A stretch of 64,000 bases of DNA from SG8-40 sp963792855 (GCA_963792855.1 CAWBXZ010000018.1:62001-126000); one strand, 5' to 3'; counted from the stretch's first letter, positions 1 to 9,383 are shown. The notes: generated from the sequence alone by a model not told the origin. Numbers and translations: made by a program.

Positions 1-170
1 CTGCTCCGGCGCGCAGGCGACAGGGTTGATGCAAGTCAAACGCGATCAAGGCCCCGATTTTGGCGGGTTTTCGCGTTTGAGCTATTCTGTAGCGCTTTGC
101 GTGAAGCAGGCCCGAAGGGTCGGCGCCCGTAGTGCTTCGCGATTTCTCCGTTTCCAGGACTCAGACGACC

Positions 171-1067
171 ATGCCTCTCGAATACAAAGGTGTCTTCCCG
201 GCGCCGCCAACCCCGGTAACCGACGATGGACAAATCAACGAGAAGGCCTTGCGCGCGCTTCTCGAAGACAACATGAAACACGGCTGCGGCGGTTTCTGGA
301 TGGCCGGGAGCACCGGTGAAGGGCCTATCCTCACGGAGAAACAGCGCGACGCGGTTGCGCAAATTTCTGCCGATGCCTGCAAGGACAAGGCACTGGTGAT
401 CATGCACGTCGGGTCGATGAGCACGGCAAGCGCAACCCGGGCGGCAGCAACTGCGCGCAAGGCGGGTTGTGCCGCCGTATGCTGTCTGCCGCCGTTGTTT
501 TTCATGAGTAACGAGCGATCCATCATCGATTACTACAAGGCAGTGGCGGACGCGGCGGGGGACATGCCGTTCTTCGTTTACAACCTGCCGCAACTGACCC
601 GGGTGGAAACGGTCCCTGCGTTGATGGAAAAGCTCGTGCGTGAAATTCCGACCATCAAGGGCTTGAAACATTCCGCGTATAACTTCTCGCACATTCGGAT
701 TTTTGCCGACATGGGCCTGACCTGTTTTTCCGGAAATGGCGCATTTCCGTTGCCTTCCCTCGACATGGGTGCGGTCGGCACGATCGACGCGCCGCTGGCG
801 ATTGCGCCCTGGCATTACGTCGCGCTGCATCGGGCGTGGGAGTCGGGCGATGCCGCGCGCGCCCGCAAGTTGCAGGACGAAACGCGCAAGTACGTCGACC
901 TGGTCTGGATGTTCAACGCGCATGCGGACGTTTGCAAGACCGTCCTGTCGGAGCGGCTTGGCATGGATTGCGGCCGATCCATTCCGCCGGTTATCCGGCT
1001 CAGTAACGACGAGCGCAAGCAAGTTCTGAGTGTGGCCAACGCACTGGGCGTGACTCGCCAGCCCTGA
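171..1067 (+). CDS. Dihydrodipicolinate synthase/N-acetylneuraminate lyase superfamily aldolase
   Basis: 298-residue TIM-barrel class I aldolase of the DapA/NanA superfamily, which cleaves or condenses pyruvate-type keto acids through a lysine Schiff base. The barrel starts at VFPAPPTPVTDDG. The substrate loop is GSTGEGP, close to the family GTTGE. Tyr137 lies in YNLPQ, and the Schiff-base lysine is Lys166 in GLKHS, where true DapA has GIKE. The first ATG with a good N-terminus is at 171; 13 upstream in-frame codons are not family-like. The non-canonical motifs argue against lysine biosynthesis and for a catabolic aldolase or dehydratase. The substrate is unknown, and no lysine genes are nearby. 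Confidence 0.85.
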   Translation: MPLEYKGVFPAPPTPVTDDGQINEKALRALLEDNMKHGCGGFWMAGSTGEGPILTEKQRDAVAQISADACKDKALVIMHVGSMSTASATRAAATARKAGCAAVCCLPPLFFMSNERSIIDYYKAVADAAGDMPFFVYNLPQLTRVETVPALMEKLVREIPTIKGLKHSAYNFSHIRIFADMGLTCFSGNGAFPLPSLDMGAVGTIDAPLAIAPWHYVALHRAWESGDAARARKLQDETRKYVDLVWMFNAHADVCKTVLSERLGMDCGRSIPPVIRLSNDERKQVLSVANALGVTRQP

Positions 1068-1201
1068 CAACGGCTGCGCCACGGCCTTCGACGAGCGCGA
1101 CTGTTCCGCCCGCGCCGATGGCCAGGGTTCTGGCAGGTTTCACCGGCAAAGGCGGCAACTGCGATACCATTCGCCCTTTTCCCCCGACCGAAGGAATTTC
1201 C

Positions 1202-1879
1202 ATGAAATACGTCCTGATAGGACTGTTGGCATTAATGAGCGCGGCGTGTTCACAATCGAAGGTGACCGAAGCGGCCGAACCTCAAACCGACGACCAGAAA
1301 ACGCTGTACGCGATCGGAATCGCCCTCAGCCAGCAATTGCAGGTGTTTGCGCTCACCGAAGAAGAACTCGCGTTCATCAATGCAGGTATTGCCGACGGCG
1401 TGATGCAGCGCCCTTCCAAGGTCGAAATGCAGGTTTTCGGCCCGAAAATCAAGGAAATGGCTGATGCTCGCGTAGCGGTGGTCTCCAAGCGTCAAGCCGA
1501 AGCTTCCAAAGAAATCATTGAAAAGGCAGCCGCCGAACCCGGTGCAGTGAAAACCCAATCGGGCGCCATTGTCATTGCAATGACGGAAGGCAGCGGTCCG
1601 AAGCCCAAGGCCTCCGATACCGTCAAGGTGCACTATCACGGGACGCTGGCCGATGGCACGGTATTCGACAGCTCGGTCGATCGCGGCGTGCCGGCGACGT
1701 TTCCGCTGGGTAATGTGATCAAGTGCTGGACGGAAGGCTTGCAGGAGATCAAGGTTGGCGGGAAATCCCGGCTGGTGTGCCCGGCTGACGTGGCTTACGG
1801 CGACCGCGGTGCGCCGCCCAACATCAAGCCCGGCGCGACATTGCTGTTCGAGGTCGAGCTTCTGGAAATCGTCGGCTGA
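1202..1879 (+). CDS. FKBP-type peptidyl-prolyl cis-trans isomerase, lipoprotein
   Basis: 225-residue FkpA/Mip-like foldase. The N-terminus is a lipoprotein signal (hydrophobic LIGLLALMSAAC with Cys19 as the likely lipidation site), so it should be anchored to a membrane facing the periplasm. Residues about 30-120 match the helical dimerisation domain FKBP_N, with the usual TLYAIGIALSQQL start. Residues about 130-225 are the FKBP catalytic domain (VKVHYHGTLADGTVFDSS, then CPADVAYGDRG and ATLLFEVELLEI). The start at 1202 follows a GAAGGA ribosome-binding site; the longer frame adds only non-signal residues. It likely assists folding of envelope proteins. Confidence 0.92.
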   Translation: MKYVLIGLLALMSAACSQSKVTEAAEPQTDDQKTLYAIGIALSQQLQVFALTEEELAFINAGIADGVMQRPSKVEMQVFGPKIKEMADARVAVVSKRQAEASKEIIEKAAAEPGAVKTQSGAIVIAMTEGSGPKPKASDTVKVHYHGTLADGTVFDSSVDRGVPATFPLGNVIKCWTEGLQEIKVGGKSRLVCPADVAYGDRGAPPNIKPGATLLFEVELLEIVG

Positions 1880-1935
1880 TTTGCGGGGCTGAAGCCCTGC
1901 GCCGGCCTTGCCGGCAGTTCAAACGAAAATACAGG

Positions 1936-1959
1936 CCGCCCGGGTGCCGGGCGGATTTT
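1936..1959 (+). terminator. Rho-independent-like terminator after the FKBP gene
   Basis: A perfect 8-bp GC stem (CCGCCCGG/CCGGGCGG) with a GTG loop is followed by ATTTTG. It lies about 55 bases after the FKBP stop and before the NIPSNAP gene. The T-run is short, so termination may be partial. Confidence 0.5.
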
Positions 1960-2013
1960 GTGTCGCCCGCGCCTCGCGTGGGTGATACAGAAAGCTGAGA
2001 AAGGAGAACGCAG

Positions 2014-2346
2014 ATGCTGATCGATATTCGAACCTACACTTGCCGCCCCGGCACCATCAAGAAACATCTCGCCTTGTACGAGAAGATGGGGAAGGGGCCG
2101 CAGACCAAACATCTGGGCCAGCCGGTTGCCTATCTGTCTTGCGAAACCGGAAACCCCAACGAGTATGTGCACATCTGGATGTACGAGAACGCGGGTGACC
2201 GGGAAAAGCGCCGCGCCGCGATGTGGGCGGACCCTGACTGGATCGCCTATACCCAGGAAAGCGCCAAGCTCGGTGCGCTGATCGATCAGCGCAACAAGCT
2301 GATGACCCCGGTCGGGTTTTTTCCGGAGCCGAAGCGGGTCGGCTGA
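2014..2346 (+). CDS. NIPSNAP family protein
   Basis: 110-residue ferredoxin-like alpha/beta protein of the NIPSNAP family, recognisable from MLIDIRTYTCRPGTIKKHL at the start and the HIWMYENAGDREKRRAAMW core. Bacterial members are small cytoplasmic proteins, often encoded beside catabolic genes; their biochemical role is unsettled. The start is well supported by AAGGAG eight bases upstream. It stands between the FKBP gene and a convergent acyl-CoA ligase gene. Confidence 0.85.
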   Translation: MLIDIRTYTCRPGTIKKHLALYEKMGKGPQTKHLGQPVAYLSCETGNPNEYVHIWMYENAGDREKRRAAMWADPDWIAYTQESAKLGALIDQRNKLMTPVGFFPEPKRVG

Positions 2347-2431
2347 GCGCGTTTCTGGCCAGCCGCCGAAGGCGAGGGGCGTCAAATGGCAGGCGCGCAA
2401 GCGAAGCGCGCCGCCTCACCGTTTCAGCCTT

Positions 2432-4015
2432 TCACACTTTGACCCTGGCGCGCTCCTGATCGATCAGCACGCGGCGCAGAATCTTTCCGGAAGCCGATTT
2501 CGGAATCTGCTCCACGAACTCGACCAGCCGTATCCTTTTATGCGGCGCCACCTGGCCTGACACGAAGTCCATCAGATCGTCCGCATCAAGGGTCTGTCCG
2601 GCGCGTCGCACCACGTAGGCCTTGGGCAATTCGCCGGCTTCCTCGTCGGGTACCGGAATGACCGCCGCATCGACAATCGCCGGGTGGGTGACCAGCAGGG
2701 CCTCGAGTTCTGCAGGCGCGACCTGCATGCCCTTGTACTTGATCAGTTCCTTCATACGGTCGACCGCGAAGAAGTATCCGTCGTTATCGACGTAGCCGAT
2801 GTCTCCGGAGTGGTACCAGCCATCCGCATCGATGCTTTCGGCAGTGGCTTCCGGGCGCCCGAGATAACCTTTCATGATCTGCGGTCCGCGGATCCAGATC
2901 TCGCCGTGTTCGCCGCGCCCGAGCGGTTTGCCGGTTTCCGGATCGGAGATCATCACCTCGGTATTCGGCACCGGCATGCCAAGCGAGCCGAGTTTGTAGC
3001 CCGGATTCGCCGTCGGCGTGAGATGTGTCACCGGGCTTGCTTCGGTCATTCCATAGCCTTGCGCCAGCTTGCAGCCGATGCGCTCGCCGGCTTCGCGTGC
3101 GAGCGCTTCGCCCAGCGGTGCTGCACCCGACATGATGATGCGCAGGCTCGACAGGTCGTAGTTATCCACGACCGGGTGCTTCGCCAGGCCCAGCACAATG
3201 GGCGGTACCAGGGGTGCCACCGAAATCCTGTACTTCGCAACCGCCCCCAGAAACTCCTCCATGTCGAAACGCGGCATGGTGATGAGCGTGCCGCCTTTCG
3301 CCAGTGTCAGTTGCAGCACGACCACCATGCCGTAGATGTGAAAGAAGGGAAGAACACCCAGAACGACGTCCGACTCCATGAAGCTCTCGAAGCTTTCCAT
3401 TCCCTCGCACTGACGCATGTTCGTGACGAGGTTCCGATGGGTCAGCATCACCCCTTTCGGCAATCCGGTGGTGCCGCTGGAATACGGAAGCACCGCGATG
3501 TCTTCGGCAGTATTGATTTTTACCCTGGGCGGCTCACCGGCGGTTTGCATCAGCGACGAAAGCGAACGCATGCCGTCAGCCTCGCCGATCACGAATATCT
3601 CTTCGACGCCGGACTTGCCGGCGGCTTCTTTTGCCTTGTCCAGAAACGCCGGCACCGTCACCAGCAAGCGCGCGCCGGAGTCCTCGAGTTGCTTGGCCAG
3701 TTCGCCTGCCGTGTACAGCGGGTTGGCTGTCGTGCAAATGCCGCCCAGGGAGTTAACCGCGAGCAGCACAACCGCGTAGTCGGGGACGTTCGGGCTGTAG
3801 ATGGCCAATACGTCGTTCTTGCCGAAACCGCGCGCCGCCAGCCCGGTTGCCAGCTTGCGAACGTTTTCCGCGAGTTGCGCGTAGGTCAGTGTTCGTCCGC
3901 TTGTCGCCTCGATGATGGCGGGTTTGTCGGCGAGCCGTGTTGCGTGGCGCAGCACGAACTCGGGAACGCTTACGTCGGGAATGCTTACGTCGGGGTGCGG
4001 GCTCTTGAATATCAT
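2432..4015 (-). CDS. 4-coumarate:CoA ligase-like AMP-forming acyl-CoA synthetase
   Basis: 527-residue ANL-superfamily ligase that activates a carboxylic acid to its CoA thioester through an acyl-adenylate. Visible motifs in order: P-loop-like YSSGTTGLPKGVMLTH, the GYGMTEASP adenylate motif, GEIWIRG, the YHSGDIGY hinge aspartate region, and the catalytic-lysine motif PKSASGKILRR near the C-terminus. The best start is MIFKSP at 4015; upstream in-frame ATGs at 4048 and 4123 add non-conserved residues. Residues 9-17 (DVSIPDVSV) are encoded by a 15-bp direct repeat. The substrate (aryl or medium-chain acid) cannot be decided. Confidence 0.9.
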   Translation of the reverse strand: MIFKSPHPDVSIPDVSVPEFVLRHATRLADKPAIIEATSGRTLTYAQLAENVRKLATGLAARGFGKNDVLAIYSPNVPDYAVVLLAVNSLGGICTTANPLYTAGELAKQLEDSGARLLVTVPAFLDKAKEAAGKSGVEEIFVIGEADGMRSLSSLMQTAGEPPRVKINTAEDIAVLPYSSGTTGLPKGVMLTHRNLVTNMRQCEGMESFESFMESDVVLGVLPFFHIYGMVVVLQLTLAKGGTLITMPRFDMEEFLGAVAKYRISVAPLVPPIVLGLAKHPVVDNYDLSSLRIIMSGAAPLGEALAREAGERIGCKLAQGYGMTEASPVTHLTPTANPGYKLGSLGMPVPNTEVMISDPETGKPLGRGEHGEIWIRGPQIMKGYLGRPEATAESIDADGWYHSGDIGYVDNDGYFFAVDRMKELIKYKGMQVAPAELEALLVTHPAIVDAAVIPVPDEEAGELPKAYVVRRAGQTLDADDLMDFVSGQVAPHKRIRLVEFVEQIPKSASGKILRRVLIDQERARVKV

Positions 4016-4337
4016 CACTGATCCATGTTTGTTGGTCGTTGTCTGCATCAGGGGAAGAATTCCTGTCGGCCTGGTTCGCGCAGACCAGGTTCTCTCCCTG
4101 CATGCGCCTCTCAGGCGCAGCATATCCCGAACTCGAAGCGACTCACAACGTGTCTGGGAAGCGGTGCGGGCGGTTCGGCGCGTCGCATGCTCCCGGCGGC
4201 ATGTGCAGCGCGTGGCGTGTCCTGCGACAATGACCCATCATGAAGACAAACCGTTTTGGAAAGGGCGCCGCCATGAGTAACGTTTCCCTGTTGCAGGATT
4301 TCGAGGTGCGACGACGCTTCCTGCGGAGGCAGGCGTC

Positions 4338-4841
4338 ATGAGTGTCGCAGTCAACGGCATTGCCCATATCCAGATGACGGTGAACAGCCCCGCATCCCTT
4401 GTTTTCTGGGAGCGGCTCTGTAATTTCCTGGAAATGAAAACCCTGATCCGGGGAGAAGACGTGCGCTATTGCGTCGGCAGCCGCACCGGCATCCTCGTCA
4501 GGCTGGCACCGCCGGACAAGCGCGATCAGGCCTTCGACCAGGACCGTTGCGGACTGCATCACTTCTGTTTCCGGGCGCGCAGCCGTGAAGACGTCGATAC
4601 CATATTCGGGTTCGTCGAGAAAGACCTGCACGCCAGGGTCATCCACCCGCCGGAAGCGGGCGACCGGTTCGCGCCCGGATACTATTCGATCCTCTTCGAA
4701 GATCCGGACGGCATTCGCGTCGAGGTCAATTTCGTCCCCGGAAAGGGGCATCTTGGCGCGGGCGGGCGGCTAGGCCCGGAAGGGCCGGGGCCAGCCAGCC
4801 GCTACGGCAGCGACGGCTTGACCGACGATCAGGAACCGTGA
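4338..4841 (+). CDS. VOC (glyoxalase/dioxygenase) superfamily protein
   Basis: 167-residue protein with two beta-alpha-beta-beta-beta VOC modules. Likely metal ligands are His11 in IAHIQM, the histidines of GLHHFCF and the glutamate of IRVEVNF. The GYYSILFEDPDGIRVEV end is typical of the family. The C-terminal ~30 residues are Gly-rich and look disordered. Members act as lyases, isomerases or ring-cleavage dioxygenases; nothing here fixes the substrate. It is transcribed divergently from the acyl-CoA ligase gene, separated by about 320 bases in which I see no other gene. Confidence 0.78.
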   Translation: MSVAVNGIAHIQMTVNSPASLVFWERLCNFLEMKTLIRGEDVRYCVGSRTGILVRLAPPDKRDQAFDQDRCGLHHFCFRARSREDVDTIFGFVEKDLHARVIHPPEAGDRFAPGYYSILFEDPDGIRVEVNFVPGKGHLGAGGRLGPEGPGPASRYGSDGLTDDQEP

Positions 4842-5022
4842 GTGCCTGCGCGAGCGATTCTGCGGGACAACACGCCGGCGGCGCCGGAACAACCACACCC
4901 GAATAACCATAGCGGAATAACGATACGTTGACGTACTACAATGTGCACATGTACCGGTTCGCAAAACAACGCAGTGCGATGAGTGGCTGCTGCCATTGCA
5001 TGCAACAGCCGCGAGGTGTTGT

Positions 5023-5964
5023 ATGAACCGGCGCGCCGGGATGTTCGAACGCGCGTGCACGGCGGCGGCACTGATTGCCGTGTCGGCAACCGCAAGCTTC
5101 TGGCATGCGCCGGCACTCGCCGTCGAATCGGCGACCGCGCTGCACGCCAAATACGACTCGCTGCGCAACGTTTTGCTGGATACCGAGTTCCGGCGGCCGA
5201 TACACCTCGATTCCAGCGTGGCGGACGGCAGTGCGAGCGGTGACGTGTATGCCATTGTCGATTATCCGTTCGCCGTGGCCACGGCTGCGCTGGCAATGGC
5301 GCCGAACTGGTGCGACGTGCTGATATTGCACTTCAACGTCAAATACTGTCAGGTGGGCATGGACGGCGAGTCACCGGTGCTGGATGTGCGCATTGGCCGC
5401 AAGTTCGATCAGCCGCTCGACAAAGCGTATCAGGTCAACTTTGCTTACCGCGAGATCAGCCGCACACCGGAGTTCATGCACGTGCGTCTTGGTTCCGAAG
5501 AAGGGCCGTTGAACACGAGCAATTACCGTATCGTTTTGCAGGCGGTGCCGGTTACCGACAGCCGCACCTTCATTCACCTGTCTTACGCCTACGATTTCGG
5601 GGCTGCCAGCGAACTGGCAATGAAAGCGTACCTCGCGACGCTGGGGCGTAACAAAGTCGGGTTTTCGGTCGAGGGTGACGGGGCGAATGGAAAGCCGCGC
5701 CCTGTTCGCGGCATGCGCGGTGCCATCGAACGCAATGCCATGCGCTACTATCTGGCGATCGAAGCCTACCTCGGCGCCTTGTCCGTTCCGTCCCGGCAAC
5801 AGGCCGACCGGCGCTTGATGGACTGGTTTGACGCCTCCGAGCGCTACCCGCTCCAGTTGCGTGAAATGGGGCGGGAGGAGTATCTCGAAATGAAGCGCCG
5901 GGAAATCAGCCGGCAGAAATCCGCAATGCTGACCTCGCAGTCCGCGGCGGCGGATCGTCAGTAG
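5023..5964 (+). CDS. Exported protein of unknown function
   Basis: 313 residues with an N-terminal Sec signal: a basic start, hydrophobic ACTAAALIAVSATASF and a likely cleavage after APALA. The start at 5023 (MNRRAGMF) gives the best signal peptide. The mature part is mixed alpha/beta, with DVYAIVDYPFAVA, a long SRTFIHLSYAYDFG strand region and a charged helical C-terminus (REMGREEYLEMKRREI). I do not recognise a family. It is likely periplasmic. It sits before glcG with a 39-base gap, so the two could be co-transcribed. Confidence 0.7.
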   Translation: MNRRAGMFERACTAAALIAVSATASFWHAPALAVESATALHAKYDSLRNVLLDTEFRRPIHLDSSVADGSASGDVYAIVDYPFAVATAALAMAPNWCDVLILHFNVKYCQVGMDGESPVLDVRIGRKFDQPLDKAYQVNFAYREISRTPEFMHVRLGSEEGPLNTSNYRIVLQAVPVTDSRTFIHLSYAYDFGAASELAMKAYLATLGRNKVGFSVEGDGANGKPRPVRGMRGAIERNAMRYYLAIEAYLGALSVPSRQQADRRLMDWFDASERYPLQLREMGREEYLEMKRREISRQKSAMLTSQSAAADRQ

Positions 5965-6003
5965 CGCAGCCTGTTCCAACGGTTTTTCAAGGGAGGAGAG
6001 AAC

Positions 6004-6423
6004 ATGTCGGGCATCAGTCTCGAATCGGCTAACAAGTGTTTGCAGCACGCGGTCAACAAGGCACAAGCCGAGTTCAAGCGCCCCGTTTGCGTTGCGGTTT
6101 GCGATGCCAACGGTTTCCAGATCGCGTTTGCGCGAATGGATGGCGCGCCGATCAGAAGCATTGCGATTTCCCAGCAAAAGGCGCATACGGCCACGCGCAT
6201 GGGCATGTCCACCGACGCCTTTCTGGAGCGCTTGCGGTCCGACAACATCGAGATCGGTTACTTCTGCGACCCTTTGATGACGGCATTGCCGGGCGGCAAC
6301 CTTCTCAAGGACAAATCCGGCGTGGTGGTTGGCGCAGTTGGCGTCAGCGGGTTGAAGCCGGCCGAGGACCAGGTCATCACCGAGTCGGTGGCGGAACTCT
6401 ACGGATCAGGGAAACTGGGCTGA
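6004..6423 (+). CDS. GlcG/HbpS family heme-binding protein
   Basis: 139-residue DUF336 protein. The fold is marked by ANKCLQHAVNKAQAE, VAVCDANGFQIAFARMDGA and the Gly-rich ALPGGNLL...GVVVGAVGVSG end. Family members include GlcG of glycolate operons and the heme-binding HbpS; most are cytoplasmic and of unclear function. GGAGAG precedes the ATG by five bases. No glycolate oxidase genes are near, so a glcG role is not implied. Confidence 0.88.
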   Translation: MSGISLESANKCLQHAVNKAQAEFKRPVCVAVCDANGFQIAFARMDGAPIRSIAISQQKAHTATRMGMSTDAFLERLRSDNIEIGYFCDPLMTALPGGNLLKDKSGVVVGAVGVSGLKPAEDQVITESVAELYGSGKLG

Positions 6424-6613
6424 GCGCAATCCCGGCGCGCGCCGCGTTTTCGATGGCAGCGCAGAACGGGCCGGCGTTGTGTGACGGCGCGGTTTGGGCG
6501 CTTCCGTGATTCCCGCAGTTGCCCGATCAAACAGTTACTGCCGTCAATGCCCGGCGCGGGTTCGCCGCCGGGCGCATTGCGAACTTTCCGGGTGCGCGTG
6601 AGGATCGTAAAAC

Positions 6614-8020
6614 ATGACTGACAGCAATTTGCACTATCTCCCGGCCACCGAACTGGTCGCGCGCATTCGCGACAAATCCCTCTCGCCGGTCGAATTGATG
6701 CGGGCAACCATCGCCCGGGCCGAAGCGCTGAATCCGCAACTCAACGCGATCTGCACCGAAACCTTCGGTGCGGCGCTCGATCGGGCACGGGCAGCCGAAG
6801 CGATGGTCATGCGCGGCGACAGCCTGCCGCCACTGCACGGCATACCCACCACCATCAAGGATCTGGCGCTCACGCGCGGTGTGCGCACGATGGCGGGCTC
6901 GCATGTGTTTGCCCACCGTGTTCCCGAAGTCGACCATGCGCACGTCGAGCGCATGCGCAGCGCCGGGATGATTTCGATCGGAAAGACCACGGTATCCGAA
7001 TTCGGCTGGTCCGGTGTCAGCAACAGTCCGCTCACAGGGATTACGCACAATCCGTGGAAACACGGCATGAACGCCGGGGCATCCAGCGCCGGCGCGGCGG
7101 TGTGCGCGGCTGCCGGAATCGGTCCCGTGCACCAGGGCTCGGACGGCGCCGGCTCGATTCGCATGCCCGCGGCATTTTGCGGCGTGTACGGAATCAAGCC
7201 TTCGCATGGCCGCGTACCGTATTACCCGATGCCGCAAAACGGACTGATTTCACACGTCGGCCCGATCAGCCGCACGGTCGCTGACTCGGCGCTGATGCTG
7301 CAGGCTATTGCCGGCCCGGACGATCGCGACATGACCAGCATCGCTGCGCCGCCGGAAGATTACCTTGCCCGGCTCGATGAAGGCATTGCCGGACTCAAGG
7401 TTGCGTACAGCCCCGACCTCGGTTACCTGAAGGTTGACGATGAGGTCGCGGTCCCGGTGCGCGAATCGGTCAAGGCATTCGAGCAGGCGGGGTGCATCGT
7501 CGAGGAAGTCGATCCGGGCTGGGGCGACCCGACGCAGATGGAGCATTGCCTGTTTTCCGTGACGCTCGCCATGATGTATGGCGACTTCGAAAAGCAGTGG
7601 GGCGATCGCATGGACCCGGGGCTGGTTGCGATGATTCATTATGGCCGGCAGTTCAGTGCGGATGCGTACAGCCGCGCCGCGGGCGAAAGGCTGCTGTATT
7701 ACGACAAGGTGCGCGCCTTCTTCGAGCGGTATGACTTGCTGGTTACGCCGTCGCTGTCGGTCGCTGCGTTTCCGGCCGAGCGTCTCATTCCCGAGCACTG
7801 GGAGCCGCACGAGTGGGACTGGCTGAGTTGGGCCGGCTTCAGCTATCCGTTCAATCTGACCTGGCTGCCGGCGGCGACCTGTCCGTGCGGATTCACTGAA
7901 AGCAAACTGCCGGTAGGCTTGCAAATCGTTGCGGGGCGTAACCGGGACCTGCGCGTGTTGCAGGCGTCGCGCGCATTCGAAGTGGCGCGGCCGTGGACGC
8001 AACACCGGCCCATCGAATAA
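6614..8020 (+). CDS. Amidase signature family hydrolase
   Basis: 468-residue amidase of the Ser-cisSer-Lys class. Lys82 is in PTTIKDLA, the cis-serine is in GASSAGAA, and the nucleophile is Ser181 in GSDGAGSIRMPA. It is the length of GatA-type enzymes but lacks nearby gatB/gatC, so it is most likely a stand-alone amide or urethane hydrolase. The C-terminal NLTWLPAATCPCGF and LPVGLQIVAG are the usual family closing motifs. The substrate is unknown. Confidence 0.9.
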   Translation: MTDSNLHYLPATELVARIRDKSLSPVELMRATIARAEALNPQLNAICTETFGAALDRARAAEAMVMRGDSLPPLHGIPTTIKDLALTRGVRTMAGSHVFAHRVPEVDHAHVERMRSAGMISIGKTTVSEFGWSGVSNSPLTGITHNPWKHGMNAGASSAGAAVCAAAGIGPVHQGSDGAGSIRMPAAFCGVYGIKPSHGRVPYYPMPQNGLISHVGPISRTVADSALMLQAIAGPDDRDMTSIAAPPEDYLARLDEGIAGLKVAYSPDLGYLKVDDEVAVPVRESVKAFEQAGCIVEEVDPGWGDPTQMEHCLFSVTLAMMYGDFEKQWGDRMDPGLVAMIHYGRQFSADAYSRAAGERLLYYDKVRAFFERYDLLVTPSLSVAAFPAERLIPEHWEPHEWDWLSWAGFSYPFNLTWLPAATCPCGFTESKLPVGLQIVAGRNRDLRVLQASRAFEVARPWTQHRPIE

Positions 8021-8083
8021 TGCGGGCGCTACACCGCGCAAATTGCGCAACTCACTGTTAACAAGAGCCAAAAAAAGTGCGAC

Positions 8084-8111
8084 TTGCGCAATCGGCAAGT
8101 GTGCGGATAAT
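8084..8111 (+). promoter_or_regulatory. Predicted sigma70 promoter of the hemerythrin gene
   Basis: TTGCGC at 8084-8089 and GATAAT at 8106-8111 are 16 bases apart, about 30 bases before the ATG at 8143. The -10 matches five of six consensus bases; the -35 matches only the TTG. Confidence 0.4.
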
Positions 8112-8142
8112 CGTTTGAATTACAGGATCGCGAACAACCGCA

Positions 8143-8709
8143 ATGACCAAACACGTTTCCCAGGTTCTCGACGAACTGAAAGCCGATCACCGTAATATCA
8201 CGGTGTTGCTCGGCATGCTCGACCGCGAGGTTGCGCGCCTCAAGTCCCGGGAAGATCCGGATTACGAATTGCTGCATGACATCATGCAGTACATGACGGG
8301 TTACCCCGACGCGGTGCACCACAAGAAAGAGGACTGGGTTTACGCTTGCATGGCGGCGGTGCGCCCGGCAATGAAGCGTGATCTCGCCCGCATCGAACAC
8401 GACCACGCCGAGATTTCCAATCTCGGCAACAAATTGCTCAGCGATATCCAGGCAATCGAATCCGGCACGGTCATGCGCCGTATCGATGTCGTCGAAGACG
8501 CGCGCCGCTACCTTACGCGGCAGCGCGATCACATGCGCTGGGAGGATGAAAAACTGTTTCCCCTGATTGATACGCTGAAATCCGAACTGGATCTGCGCGA
8601 AGTGCCTTCGCATGTCGGGACGACACCCGACCCGGTGTTCGGGCCCAGCGTCGAGAACGCGTTTCAAAAGCTTTTCGAAGCCATAGAGAACGAAAGCCGG
8701 CCGAAGTGA
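8143..8709 (+). CDS. Hemerythrin HHE domain protein
   Basis: 188-residue cytoplasmic four-helix protein. Candidate di-iron ligands are spread as in HHE proteins: ADHRN, DAVHHKKED, EHDHAEI and QRDHMRWEDEKLFPL. Such proteins bind oxygen, NO or iron, and many protect against nitrosative or oxidative stress. The next gene encodes an NnrU-like protein, a family linked to nitrogen-oxide metabolism, which supports an NO-related role by inference. Confidence 0.9.
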   Translation: MTKHVSQVLDELKADHRNITVLLGMLDREVARLKSREDPDYELLHDIMQYMTGYPDAVHHKKEDWVYACMAAVRPAMKRDLARIEHDHAEISNLGNKLLSDIQAIESGTVMRRIDVVEDARRYLTRQRDHMRWEDEKLFPLIDTLKSELDLREVPSHVGTTPDPVFGPSVENAFQKLFEAIENESRPK

Positions 8710-8763
8710 AAACCGGATAAAGTTTATCGCCCGTTCGGGTCATTGAAGGAAAGGAGTACGGAT

Positions 8764-9360
8764 ATGACGGCGCTGGTGCTGGGATTGGTAATCTTTATCG
8801 GAATGCACTCGGTGCGGATTGTTGCCGATGACTTTCGGACACGCCGGATCGAACACGTCGGCGTCAACGTGTGGCGCGGCATGTACTCTGCGGTCTCACT
8901 CGTCGGCCTCGTGTTGATCGTAGCGGGCTACGGTGTCGCGCGGGGCGCGCCGCAAGTCGTGTGGGTTCCGCCGGTGTGGACCGCACACCTGGCGGCACTG
9001 CTGACGATACCAGCGTTCATTCTGATTGCTTCCGCGTACGTTCCGGGTACGCGCATACGGAAAAAGCTGGGTCACCCGATGGTGCTGGGTGTCAAGGTAT
9101 GGGCATTCGCCCACCTGATTGCCAACGGCATGCTCGCCGATATCCTGCTGTTCGGTACTTTCCTGGTCTGGGCAATTGCGGACTACGCCAGCGCCCGGCG
9201 CCGCGATCGCAAGGCCGGAACCATTTATTCCGTCGGGCCCATTTCCCGCGACATCATCGCAGTCGTCGTAGGACTGATTGCCTGGGCGGTGTTCGCGATG
9301 TGGCTGCACCTTTTGTTGATTGGCGTTGCGCCGATGCGAGTGGCGGTTGCGGGCGGGTGA
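8764..9360 (+). CDS. NnrU family integral membrane protein
   Basis: 198 residues with about five or six membrane segments. IGMHSVRIV near the N-terminus, WRGMYSAVSLVGL and HPMVLGVKVWAFAHLIANG are typical of NnrU, a relative of isoprenylcysteine methyltransferase-like membrane proteins found near denitrification genes. The ATG at 8764 has AAGGAG seven bases upstream, so the 21-base longer frame is unlikely. It follows the hemerythrin gene by 54 bases and probably shares its transcript. Confidence 0.88.
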   Translation: MTALVLGLVIFIGMHSVRIVADDFRTRRIEHVGVNVWRGMYSAVSLVGLVLIVAGYGVARGAPQVVWVPPVWTAHLAALLTIPAFILIASAYVPGTRIRKKLGHPMVLGVKVWAFAHLIANGMLADILLFGTFLVWAIADYASARRRDRKAGTIYSVGPISRDIIAVVVGLIAWAVFAMWLHLLLIGVAPMRVAVAGG

Positions 9361-9383
9361 CGTGTTTCGGGATGCAGTTATAC

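Noticed and set aside
2684..4021. Long plus-strand open frame of about 445 codons
   Set aside because: It lies fully opposite the acyl-CoA ligase gene, has no recognisable motif and follows from G+C-rich codon third positions.
6004..6423. Assignment of GlcG to glycolate use
   Set aside because: No glycolate oxidase or permease genes occur nearby, and the family is broader than that role.
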